Part shown: positions 1 through 5,507 of the stretch, in pieces | Layout: each line of letters starts with the position of its first letter | Position numbering within the stretch: the first letter of the stretch is position 1 | NCBI GenBank assembly: GCA_964440285.1 | Contig: CAYTRV010000118.1 | Span: forward strand, 1-7,213 | Direction of reading: 5' to 3' | Origin: CALMEC01 sp964440285 | Lineage (GTDB): Bacteria; Actinomycetota; Thermoleophilia; Miltoncostaeales; Miltoncostaeaceae | DNA: 7,213 nucleotides | Position numbers and translations under genes: made by a program | Notes under the pieces: model-generated | What the model was told of the DNA's origin: nothing | The model's database searches: none | The model's input: the letters and a program-made list of their open reading frames with translations, nothing else

Positions 1-482
1 CGGACCCGGCCCGCGACCTCCAACGGCGGCTGGATCTGGCGCGGGGGCTGCTCGACGACGGCGCCACCTTCGTCTTCTGCCATCTGAAGGCCACCGACGA
101 GGCCGGACACACCAAGGACCCGATCATCAAGCTCCGGACCATCGAGGCCCTCGACCGGGCGCTCGCGAACCTGGCGGGACGGTTCCCCGACAGCGTGATC
201 TGCGTGACCGGGGACCACGCCACGCCCACGTCACCGGAGGTCATCCACTCCGGCGATCCGGTGCCGTTCGTTGTCGCGGGTCCGGGGGTTCGCGCGGATC
301 GGGTGGCCCGCTTCGGTGAGATCGATTGCGCCGAGGGCATCCTCGGGCGGCTCACCGGCGGCGACGTCATGCCGGTACTCTTGAACGCCGCCGACCGCCC
401 GCTGTTCCTGGGCTCGCGTCCTACCCCCTCGCCGGGGGCGAGCGGGGTGCCGCTCGATGTGGAGCCGCTCAGGGTCGACTAG
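1..482 (+). CDS. apgM: 2,3-bisphosphoglycerate-independent phosphoglycerate mutase, ApgM type (C-terminal part)
   Basis: The gene enters from the left edge, reads in frame from base 3, and ends at TAG 480-482, leaving 159 residues of a family usually about 400 long. ApgM (COG3635, alkaline phosphatase superfamily) interconverts 3- and 2-phosphoglycerate in the cytosol during glycolysis and gluconeogenesis using divalent metal ions. The visible part holds the family's C-terminal metal-site motifs: HLKATDEAGH at about residues 27-36, TGDHATP at 69-75 and HSGDPVP shortly after, followed by the usual FGE..CAEGILGRL tail. The missing N-terminal part would carry the catalytic serine. The stop codon overlaps the stop of the facing PIN-toxin remnant. 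The motif order and spacing fit ApgM rather than the GpmI family. Confidence in the family is high; the start and upstream context lie outside the window. Confidence 0.92.
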   Translation, partial: DPARDLQRRLDLARGLLDDGATFVFCHLKATDEAGHTKDPIIKLRTIEALDRALANLAGRFPDSVICVTGDHATPTSPEVIHSGDPVPFVVAGPGVRADRVARFGEIDCAEGILGRLTGGDVMPVLLNAADRPLFLGSRPTPSPGASGVPLDVEPLRVD

Positions 483-553
483 ACCAGGAGGCGGATCTCG
501 CACTCGTGCCCGTGCGCGCGCGCCAGCTTCGCGTCCGAGGTGACGAGCGGTGC
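479..553 (-). pseudogene. C-terminal remnant of a PIN-domain (VapC/FitB-like) toxin
   Basis: On the minus strand, 24 codons read APLVTSDAKLARAHGHECEI and then RLLV before TAG (481-479). This is the typical end of a VapC/FitB PIN-domain ribonuclease, where the TSDAKLARA segment carries the late acidic residue of the metal site. Nothing of the roughly 100 preceding residues is present: no N-terminal aspartate motif and no start codon. The remnant begins within a base or two of where the upstream antitoxin remnant stops matching its family, in a different reading frame. It therefore looks like the downstream edge of an internal deletion that removed the antitoxin tail and most of the toxin. It cannot encode an active nuclease. 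The PIN identification rests on a short stretch and is inferred by recognition of the family ending. Confidence 0.7.
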
Positions 554-554
554 C

Positions 555-698
555 CTCGAGGAACTCCTCCAGGGTGGGTGTTCTCGCCCGGCGGCTCAGT
601 TCACCAAGCAGGTACTCCTGAAGTGACTGACCCGCAGCTGCCGCGCGGCGGCGGAGGACGCGGTGCACGTCATCGGGCACGTTCTTGATCTGGATGCT
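555..698 (-). pseudogene. N-terminal remnant of a FitA/VapB-type ribbon-helix-helix antitoxin
   Basis: The minus-strand reading SIQIKNVPDDVHRVLRRRAA, continuing AAGQSLQEYLLGELSRRARTPTLEEFLE, is the ribbon-helix-helix DNA-binding half of a FitA-like antitoxin. The IQIKNV beta strand contacts DNA and the following two helices dimerise. Intact homologues normally start with Met just before the (P)SIQIKNVP segment. Here the codons upstream are CCG CCG with no ATG, GTG or TTG in the expected place. The GTG at 680-678 would remove the DNA-binding strand, so the original start seems lost. After LEEFLE the family match ends and the toxin remnant begins in another frame; the frame then stays open into apgM antisense as meaningless sequence. 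In a working system this protein would neutralise the PIN toxin and repress its own promoter. Here it is most likely decayed. Confidence 0.75.
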
Positions 699-712
699 CG
701 GCGGCGACGATA

Positions 713-727
713 GCGCCAGAATGGCGC
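713..727. promoter_or_regulatory. Inverted repeat upstream of the antitoxin remnant, possible operator
   Basis: The bases read GCGCCA GAA TGGCGC: a perfect 6-base inverted repeat around a 3-base centre, starting 15 bases upstream of the first recognisable antitoxin codon. FitA/VapB antitoxins are known to autoregulate by binding inverted repeats in their own promoters, so this may be the old operator. That role is inference from position and symmetry only. In a sequence this GC-rich a 6-base repeat can easily arise by chance. Confidence 0.3.
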
Positions 728-806
728 CACTCGTTCCGCGACCGGCTCGTCGCGATCCCGCGTCTCCCGCGCGCGTTTCGCTCGTTATGGCGTCGGAGCG
801 CTGCCG

Positions 807-2060
807 TCACGAAGCGCTCGTTCCGGGCTCGTCCGCGGCCAGGCTCTCGGCGATGGTCGCCCGCTGGATCTCGCTCGTCCCCGCCGGGATGCGCAGGTTC
901 CGCGCGACCCGGTAGATGCGCTCGAGGCCGGTCTCGGTGAGCAGGCCCCGCCCCCCGTGAACCTGGATCGCTCGGTCGGCGACCCGGAGGAGCGCCTCGT
1001 CGTTCCACGTCTTGAGCACCGACACCTCGCGCCGCATGGCGGGCGTGACCTCGGCGTGGAAGAGCCCCCCCTCGTCCAGGCGCGCGAGGAGCTCGAGCGA
1101 GAGCGCCCGCATCGCCTGCCAGTCCATGTACATGTCGCTCAGCATCTCGGCGACCGGGCCGAGCCCCTCGATCGGACCTCCGAAGGCCTTCCGCGTATGC
1201 CCGTAGCGGACCGAGCGGTCGAGGCAGTGCCAGGCCAGCCCGCTGCACATCCCACCGCGACGGGTGCGGGCCCAGTTGATCCACAGGAGGGCGAGGGGAA
1301 GGCCCTCCCCTTCCTTTCCGACCAGTGCGCCGGCGGGCAGGCGCACGTCGCGGAAGCGCAGGCTGCCGGTCTGACCGTCGGCCATCAGCGTCTGCTGCAC
1401 CGGACCGCGCTCGACCCCTGGGGCGTCGAGGGGGATCAGGAAGGCGGTGAGCTCCCTGCGACCCGCGCCCTCCACCCGGGCGAGCACCTGCGCGAGCTCG
1501 GCGAAGGGCGCCCCCGTGATCAGGTGCTTGACGCCCGTCACGACCCAGCTCTCGCCATCGCGCCGCGCCGATGTTTGGAGCGCGAGCGCGTCGGACCCGG
1601 CTCGGGGCTCGGTGAGGGCGAAGGCCGAGTCGATGCGTCCCGCCAGGAAGTCCTTCAGGTAGCGGTCCCGCGACTCGCCGCTCCAGTGGGCGACCAGCGG
1701 GCTGGGGCCGTCCGTCCAGGCGAGCATCCATTGCGCGCCCCGCAGTCCGTGGCGGTAGACCTCCTCCTGCACGTAGAAGCAGTCCACGAGGCTCAGCCCG
1801 AGGCCGCCCTCGGACTCGGGGAGGTGGGCGCAGTAGAGGCCGGCCTCCGCGGAGGCCAGCTGCATCCGGCGCTTGAGCGCACGTACGTCGTCGGCCAGGC
1901 GGCCGTCGGACTCGAGGGCGAAGGCCGTATCGGGCCGGGTGCGCTCCAGCTCGGCGACCATCGGCAGGGCCACGTCGGCGAGGAACCCTTGCACCCGCTC
2001 GAGAACGCTTCGACCGGCGGGCGAGGGCGGGTAGCCCAGCGAGAAGGCCGGCGGTTTCAC
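807..2060 (-). CDS. Acyl-CoA dehydrogenase family protein lacking a recognisable catalytic glutamate
   Basis: The 417-residue protein starts at GTG 2060-2058 (MKPPAFSLGY) and ends at TGA 809-807, a normal length for the family. These FAD flavoproteins oxidise acyl-CoA thioesters to enoyl-CoA and pass electrons to electron-transfer flavoprotein. The all-helical N-terminal domain spans about 1-145. The first family signature, LTEPRAGSD, is at 149-157 in the FAD-binding beta domain. The C-terminal helical domain has TRKAFGGPI at 289-297, QVHGGRGLLTETGLERIYR at 366-384 and IPAGTSEIQR at 391-400. Position 393 is Ala where medium- and short-chain enzymes have the catalytic Glu (EGTS). Ala264 falls where the isovaleryl- and long-chain enzymes have theirs, by ungapped alignment by eye. 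The substrate cannot be told. The open frame extends upstream to 2507, but that part is antisense to DUF2237 and has no family similarity. The ribosome binding site is weak. Confidence 0.88.
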   Translation of the reverse strand: MKPPAFSLGYPPSPAGRSVLERVQGFLADVALPMVAELERTRPDTAFALESDGRLADDVRALKRRMQLASAEAGLYCAHLPESEGGLGLSLVDCFYVQEEVYRHGLRGAQWMLAWTDGPSPLVAHWSGESRDRYLKDFLAGRIDSAFALTEPRAGSDALALQTSARRDGESWVVTGVKHLITGAPFAELAQVLARVEGAGRRELTAFLIPLDAPGVERGPVQQTLMADGQTGSLRFRDVRLPAGALVGKEGEGLPLALLWINWARTRRGGMCSGLAWHCLDRSVRYGHTRKAFGGPIEGLGPVAEMLSDMYMDWQAMRALSLELLARLDEGGLFHAEVTPAMRREVSVLKTWNDEALLRVADRAIQVHGGRGLLTETGLERIYRVARNLRIPAGTSEIQRATIAESLAADEPGTSAS

Positions 2061-2301
2061 TCGGCGTCCCGTCGGCGCCCCGTCTCCGGCCCGCCCACGT
2101 TCCTCCAGGCATGGGAGGCCGAGCGCGATGGCGGCGGTCGCGTGCTCCGATTCAGGACACACTTCATCGGGTCGCCATACTGTCAGCCACCGGCCCGCGC
2201 GCGTCGGCCCCCGCTCAGGCAATGCGCGCACGGATCCTCCCCCGGCGGAGTGACCGCTGCCAGTAGTGCTCCGCCTGGGGCGGGCCACTAGCATTCCGGC
2301 G
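2061..2301. other. Divergent intergenic region between the acyl-CoA dehydrogenase and DUF2237 genes
   Basis: These 241 bases must carry the promoters of both flanking genes, which point away from each other. I see no convincing -35/-10 pair. A CTGACA hexamer on the minus strand near 2180 resembles a -35 box but has no good -10 partner. No coding similarity was recognised in any frame, although frames stay open because of the high GC content. No riboswitch or terminator was recognised. Confidence 0.5.
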
Positions 2302-2670
2302 ATGGCGCGCAACGTCCTCGGGGATGAGCTCCAGCCGTGCTCGTTCGACCCGGTGACCGGGTACTTCCGTGACGGGTGCTGCAACACGGGGTCCGGTGAC
2401 GTCGGGGTCCACACGGTGTGTGCGGTGATGACCGAGGAGTTCCTCGGGTTCTCCCTGGCCTGCGGCAACGATCTGACCACGCCGCAGTTCGGGTTCGCGG
2501 GACTCAAGCCCGGCGACCAGTGGTGCCTGTGCGCCCCGCGGTGGCAGGAGGCCTATGAGGCCGGCATGGCTCCGCAGGTGGTCCTGGCCGCGACGCATGA
2601 GCTGACGCTCGAGTGGTGCGACCGTGCCGCGCTCATCGCGCACGCGGTCGACGCCCCCGATCCCGTCTGA
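2302..2670 (+). CDS. DUF2237 family protein
   Basis: This 122-residue protein starts MARNVLGDELQPCS and matches the DUF2237 family (COG3651), which is about 120 residues long and has no established function. Family hallmarks are all present: NVLG at 4-7, the DGCCNTG block at 24-30, the HTVCAVMTEEFL block at 37-48, GNDLTTP at 55-61, and LKPGDQWCLCAPRW at 68-81. The ATHELTLE segment follows at about 97-104. The conserved cysteines (13, 26, 27, 40, 75, 77) could bind metal or be redox-active, but that is inference. Two residues are missing between GNDLTTP and FGF compared with the form I remember as usual. An upstream in-frame ATG at 2266 would add 12 residues unlike the family, so 2302 is preferred; no strong ribosome binding site precedes it. 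The stop abuts the CopA remnant. Confidence 0.88.
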   Translation: MARNVLGDELQPCSFDPVTGYFRDGCCNTGSGDVGVHTVCAVMTEEFLGFSLACGNDLTTPQFGFAGLKPGDQWCLCAPRWQEAYEAGMAPQVVLAATHELTLEWCDRAALIAHAVDAPDPV

Positions 2671-2771
2671 CGGTTCGCGGGAAGCCCGCAGGGGCGGCCC
2701 GGTGATGAGCACGCCCATCTGGGCGCCGCGGCCGGTGCTCGCCAACAGGGCCGTCGGTGTGGCCAGGCCGA

Positions 2772-2789
2772 GGGGCAGGGGCAGGGGCA
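2772..2789. repeat. Three tandem copies of GGGGCA inside the CPC-motif codons
   Basis: Three perfect 6-base units lie exactly over the codons for the CopA CPC motif. On the coding strand they read as alternating Cys and Pro codons (CPCPCP). Homologues have CPCALGLATP; here 8 bases separate the second Cys codon from the LGLATP codons where 3 are expected. The net 5-base excess shifts the frame. One extra repeat unit plus loss of one base explains it. This is typical of slippage, either biological or in assembly. Confidence 0.75.
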
Positions 2790-2866
2790 GGCGATGATCA
2801 GCACCGAGACGGCGGCGCCGAACGCGAGCTGGCTCGAGCGTCCCGCGATGAGCCACCCGGCGAGGG

Positions 2867-2966
2867 NNNNNNNNNNNNNNNNNNNNNNNNNNNNNNNNNN
2901 NNNNNNNNNNNNNNNNNNNNNNNNNNNNNNNNNNNNNNNNNNNNNNNNNNNNNNNNNNNNNNNNNN
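2867..2966. other. Assembly gap of 100 N between two contigs
   Basis: The run is exactly 100 N, a common placeholder for a gap of unknown size. The nine bases before it (2858-2866) and the nine bases after it (2967-2975) are identical: CGGCGAGGG. Both flanks code for the same CopA protein in the same direction and order, and joining them over the 9-base overlap keeps the reading frame (VIALA|GWLIAG). The true gap is therefore near zero or a few codons, not 100 bases. Confidence 0.9.
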
Positions 2967-3118
2967 CGGCGAGGGCGATGACCACGGGGACGAACACCGC
3001 CGACACCCGGTCGGCGAGCCGCTGCACCGGTGCCTTGCCGGCCGGCGCGGCGGCGACCATCCGCGTGATCTGGCCATGAACCGATGGTTATCCCTGCGGC
3101 GCCCAGCGGGGCCGCCGG

Positions 3119-4033
3119 TCAGTTCGTGGCAGACACTTCGCGCTCGACGACCTGCCGGAGGGCGTCGATGAACGTGGGGGCCGTGTTCGGGACCGGCACT
3201 CTGTGGAACGCGAGGCCCACCTCCTCCGCCTCCTCACGTCCTGCGATGTCGATGTCGTACAGCGTCTCGAGGTGGTCGGCGATGAACTGCACGGGTACGA
3301 AGATGACGCCGGTGTGGCCCGCCTTCGCGATGTCGGGGACGAGGTCCTTGAAGTCGGGCGTCAGCCACTCCTCGGGCGCGTGTCCCGCGCTCTGGTACCC
3401 GAACTGCCACTGGCCGGGCCGCAGACCGACGCGGTCGGCCACGCGGCGGATCGTCTCGTGGATCTGGTCGAGGTAGCCGGTGTCGCGTTCGACGACCGCC
3501 TCGGGGAGGCTGTGCGCGGTGAAGACGATCGGCAGGTCGCCGGCGCGGTCGATTGTCTCCTGCAGGCGCTCGGCGAGGGAGTCGATCCACCCCGGTATGT
3601 CGTGCCATGCGCCGGCGACGGTGACGGGGATGTCGATGCCTCGCTCGGCGACGGTCTCCTCGACCGTCCGGTCGTAGCCGCCCATGATGAGCGGCGAGTA
3701 CTGCGGCGCGAGCACGATGCAGATCACCCGTTCGACCCCGGCGTCGACGAGCCGGGCGAGGGCGCCGGGGATGCGCGGCTCGGTGTGGAGCATGCCGACC
3801 TCCACGCGGTACCGCCCGTCGCCGTGCTCACGGTCGAGCAGCTCCTGCAGCGCCGCCCCCTGGGCGAGGGTGATCTCGATGAGGGGGGACCGGCCGACCA
3901 GGTCGAACCGGCGCTTGAACTCGGCGACCGTGTCCGCCGGCGGCTCCCGCCGGTAGACGCTGCGCAGGTAGTCCTCCACGCCGTCGGAGGTGACCGACGT
4001 GCCGAACGTCATCAGCAGGACCCCGGTGCTCAT
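3119..4033 (-). CDS. hemH/cpfC: Ferrochelatase, coproporphyrin type
   Basis: The 304-residue protein starts at ATG 4033-4031 (MSTGVLLMTFGTS) and ends at TGA 3121-3119. It inserts ferrous iron into a porphyrin. The catalytic His is His174 in FTAHSLPE and the partner acid is Glu256 in ADHLETLYD. FVPVQFIADHLE at 245-256 is the family's C-terminal signature. Its length, the lack of a C-terminal membrane anchor or cysteine cluster, and similarity to the soluble Bacillus subtilis enzyme suggest the coproporphyrin-dependent route, where iron enters coproporphyrin III and a decarboxylase (ChdC) finishes heme. Residue 10 is Phe where Bacillus has the iron-contacting Tyr; Phe is common in actinobacterial enzymes. 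The start overlaps the hemE stop as ATGA, indicating translational coupling in one operon. The open frame extends upstream to 5110, but only as a shadow of hemE. No later heme gene follows before the CopA remnant. Confidence 0.95.
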   Translation of the reverse strand: MSTGVLLMTFGTSVTSDGVEDYLRSVYRREPPADTVAEFKRRFDLVGRSPLIEITLAQGAALQELLDREHGDGRYRVEVGMLHTEPRIPGALARLVDAGVERVICIVLAPQYSPLIMGGYDRTVEETVAERGIDIPVTVAGAWHDIPGWIDSLAERLQETIDRAGDLPIVFTAHSLPEAVVERDTGYLDQIHETIRRVADRVGLRPGQWQFGYQSAGHAPEEWLTPDFKDLVPDIAKAGHTGVIFVPVQFIADHLETLYDIDIAGREEAEEVGLAFHRVPVPNTAPTFIDALRQVVEREVSATN

Positions 4034-5103
4034 TGCCTCGCCGCTCCCGCAGAGGCGGCGTGGACGTGCTCGACGAGGCGAGCCAGTTGCGCCGGGTCGG
4101 TGTCGGGCAGCACCCCGTGGCCGAGGTTGAACACGTGCCCGGGGCGGCCGGCGGCCTCGGCGAGAACGCGGTCGGCCTCGCGCTCGATGGCGTCCCACCC
4201 GGCCAGGAGGACGGTGGGGTCGAGGTTGCCCTGGATGCCCTTGTCGTCGCCGATCCGCCGCCATGCGTCGGCGAGCCCGATCCGCCAGTCGATGCAGACG
4301 AGGTCGGAGCCGGCGGATGCCAGCTGCTCGAGCATCCCGCCGACGCCGGTGCCGAAATGGATGGTCGGCACGCCGGTCTCGCGGACCGCCTCGAAGATGC
4401 GCCGGCTGTATGGCAGCACGTTGGCTTCGTATGTCGACGGGCCGAGGTCGCCGATCCACGAGTCGAACAGTTGCAACACCTGCGCGCCCGCCTCGACTTG
4501 CGCGGTGAGGTACCGGATCGTGACCTCGGTGAGCGTCTCCATGAGCGCCGCCCAGAGCGCCGGCTGGCCGTACATGAGCGCCTTCGCCCGGCCGCGGTCC
4601 TTGCTGGGCTTCCCCTCGATCATGTACGAGGCGAGGGTGTACGGGGCGCCGGCGAACCCGACGAGGGCGGCGCGCCCGTCGAGCTCGCGCCGGACCATCC
4701 GGAGCGCCTCGAAGACCTCGGGCGTCCCCTCTTCGGCCTCCACGATTCGCAGTGCGCGCACGGCCGCCTCGTCGCGAACCGGCTCGTGGATGATCGGCCC
4801 GATGCCCGGGTCGATCGAGAACGGCACGCCCATGCCGTAGAGCGGCAGCATGATGTCGGCGTAGAGCACCGCCGCGTCGACGCCCATGAGGTCGACCGGC
4901 ATGAGGGTGACCTGCGTGCAGATCTCCGGGGTGCGGGTCATCGTGAGGATGTCGTACTTCTCGCGAAGCTCGCGGTACTCGGCGAGGCACCGGCCGGCCT
5001 GGCGCATGAACCACACCGGGGTGCAGTCCACCGCCTCGAGCCGGCAGGCTCCCAGCATTCGCTCCTCGCCCGTCAATGTCCCAACGGCGGTCTCTGGTGA
5101 CAT
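4030..5103 (-). CDS. hemE: Uroporphyrinogen decarboxylase
   Basis: This complete 357-residue enzyme removes the four acetate carboxyls of uroporphyrinogen III to give coproporphyrinogen III in the cytosol. The (beta/alpha)8-barrel signatures are all present: PVWFMRQAGR at 29-38, with the substrate-binding arginines; YADI at 81-84, with the catalytic Asp83; FAGAPYTLASYMIEG at 150-164, with Tyr160; FDSW at 213-216; and NLGHGVLP at 326-333, with the conserved His329. The length is normal. The start at ATG 5103-5101 is fixed by a strong ribosome binding site. The gene is first in a leftward operon with hemH, overlapping it by four bases, and is divergent from hemA, so three heme-pathway genes share one regulatory region. 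No anomaly was seen in it. Confidence 0.97.
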   Translation of the reverse strand: MSPETAVGTLTGEERMLGACRLEAVDCTPVWFMRQAGRCLAEYRELREKYDILTMTRTPEICTQVTLMPVDLMGVDAAVLYADIMLPLYGMGVPFSIDPGIGPIIHEPVRDEAAVRALRIVEAEEGTPEVFEALRMVRRELDGRAALVGFAGAPYTLASYMIEGKPSKDRGRAKALMYGQPALWAALMETLTEVTIRYLTAQVEAGAQVLQLFDSWIGDLGPSTYEANVLPYSRRIFEAVRETGVPTIHFGTGVGGMLEQLASAGSDLVCIDWRIGLADAWRRIGDDKGIQGNLDPTVLLAGWDAIEREADRVLAEAAGRPGHVFNLGHGVLPDTDPAQLARLVEHVHAASAGAARQ

Positions 5104-5108
5104 CCCCC

Positions 5109-5115
5109 ACCTCCC
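5109..5115 (-). promoter_or_regulatory. Ribosome binding site of hemE
   Basis: The minus strand reads GGGAGGT followed by five G and then the hemE ATG. The spacing of 5 bases is good and supports the ATG at 5103 as the start. Confidence 0.75.
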
Positions 5116-5212
5116 GTGGTCCGTCCGTCGGACGCGAATGACCGATACGCGGGAACGCTAGCGAACGGGCATTCGGAGACGCGGGACACCCGTCACCCTC
5201 GGACCTGGGGGA

Positions 5213-5247
5213 CGCCGCGGGAGGGCGCCTTCATGTCCCGAGCGGCG
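5213..5247. other. Imperfect hairpin in the predicted hemE leader
   Basis: CGCCGC (5213-5218) pairs with GCGGCG (5242-5247), and GGGA (5219-5222) pairs with TCCC (5236-5239). This gives a 10-pair stem with a 2-base GA bulge and a 13-base loop. It lies between the candidate promoter and the hemE ribosome binding site, so it would form in the leader RNA. No U-tract follows on either strand, so it is not a classical terminator. It may be a regulatory leader element or chance folding of GC-rich sequence. Confidence 0.35.
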
Positions 5248-5275
5248 CGGCACACGCCAGGGCGAATGCATAAAA

Positions 5276-5303
5276 ACTATACCTCTTCCTGAACTTTCGT
5301 CTA
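5276..5303 (-). promoter_or_regulatory. Candidate leftward promoter for hemE-hemH
   Basis: In the AT-rich island the minus strand has TATAGT (5281-5276), matching 5 of 6 bases of the -10 consensus. Sixteen bases upstream is TAGACG (5303-5298), matching 4 of 6 of the -35 consensus. Transcription would start near 5268 and give a leader of about 165 bases before hemE. This rests on consensus matching only. The low GC of the island against its surroundings is the main support. Confidence 0.4.
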
Positions 5304-5402
5304 TTGGCTTTCGGGTGGGTCCGCGCCATCGTCTCGATGGGAGCCGCTCATCCGGCGGCTCGCGTGAACGCTCCGGCCGGCCACAGCAGGGAAGCGCAGA
5401 AC

Positions 5403-5412
5403 GGTGATCACC
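5403..5412. promoter_or_regulatory. Perfect 10-base palindrome upstream of hemA
   Basis: GGTGATCACC is a perfect palindrome 95 bases before the hemA start. It could be a half-site-symmetric operator for a dimeric regulator of hemA. It does not extend beyond 10 bases and no second copy was seen, so a chance occurrence is possible. Confidence 0.2.
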
Positions 5413-5495
5413 AACCCGCATCCGGTGGACTCCACGCTCAGGCCGCGGTGCGAATACCACCCGTCGCCGCCCGTGCCGCGGCGGCCGCAAGGGAT

Positions 5496-5499
5496 GGAG
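5496..5499 (+). promoter_or_regulatory. Ribosome binding site of hemA
   Basis: GGAG lies 8 bases before ATG 5508. This, together with the family-typical N-terminus that follows, decides the hemA start against the longer open frame. Confidence 0.65.
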
Positions 5500-5507
5500 A
5501 ATCGGCG

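Larger units (their letters stand above)
2672..3080 (-). pseudogene. copA: Internal fragment of a copper-translocating P-type ATPase (CopA-like)
   Basis: On the minus strand the right contig encodes QITRMVAAAPAGKAPVQRLA followed by DRVSAVFVPVVIALA, and the left contig continues LAGWLIAGRSSQLAFGAAVS then VLIIACPC, then LGLATPTALLASTGRGAQMG and VLITGP. This is the stretch of a P1B-type ATPase between the actuator and phosphorylation domains: the membrane helix before the CPC helix, and the CPC copper-binding helix itself. Absent are the N-terminal metal-binding domains, the first helices, the actuator TGE loop, the phosphorylated DKTGT motif and the ATP-binding domain, so it cannot transport copper. 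It starts about 40 bases after the hemH stop and ends at the DUF2237 stop. It is broken by the N-run and by a frameshift at the CPC motif. It may be a true relic or a product of misassembly at the contig ends. Confidence 0.8.
5104..5507. other. Divergent heme-gene regulatory region between hemE and hemA
   Basis: These 404 bases separate the leftward hemE-hemH operon from rightward hemA. They hold the hemE ribosome binding site, a hairpin (5213-5247), an AT-rich island around 5265-5306 that contrasts sharply with the very GC-rich surroundings, a 10-base palindrome (5403-5412) and the hemA ribosome binding site. The plus frame of hemA is open back to a TTG at 5304, but the residues it would add have no similarity to the family. 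I recognise no known riboswitch and no tRNA. I could not find a convincing rightward promoter for hemA. Confidence 0.6.

Noticed and set aside
231..553. Continuation of the antitoxin frame as a 149-residue protein
   Set aside because: Beyond LEEFLE the translation no longer matches the family; it is out of frame with the PIN remnant and then antisense to apgM.
957..2291. Long plus-strand open frame (444 codons) opposite the acyl-CoA dehydrogenase
   Set aside because: It is the antisense shadow of a well-matched gene; its translation is low-complexity and shows no family motifs.
2266..2301. Alternative upstream ATG for DUF2237
   Set aside because: It adds 12 residues not seen in the family, which begins with M-x-x-NVLG at 2302.
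2061..2507. Upstream extension of the acyl-CoA dehydrogenase frame to 2507
   Set aside because: It runs antisense through DUF2237 and lacks similarity; the family-length protein starts at GTG 2060.
2772..2789. GGGGCA triplicate as a CRISPR-like or minisatellite array
   Set aside because: Only three short units, fully inside CopA coding sequence; best read as slippage at Cys-Pro codons.
4033..5100. Long plus-strand open frame (355 codons) opposite hemE
   Set aside because: Antisense shadow caused by high GC; it mirrors hemE almost exactly and has no recognisable domain.
4034..5110. Apparent N-terminal extension of the ferrochelatase frame up to 5110
   Set aside because: It overlaps hemE in another frame. 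The translation is Arg/Gly-rich nonsense, and the ferrochelatase family start fits ATG 4033, which overlaps the hemE stop.
5304..5507. Upstream extension of hemA from TTG 5304
   Set aside because: The added residues do not resemble glutamyl-tRNA reductase, and ATG 5508 has its own ribosome binding site and the typical N-terminus.
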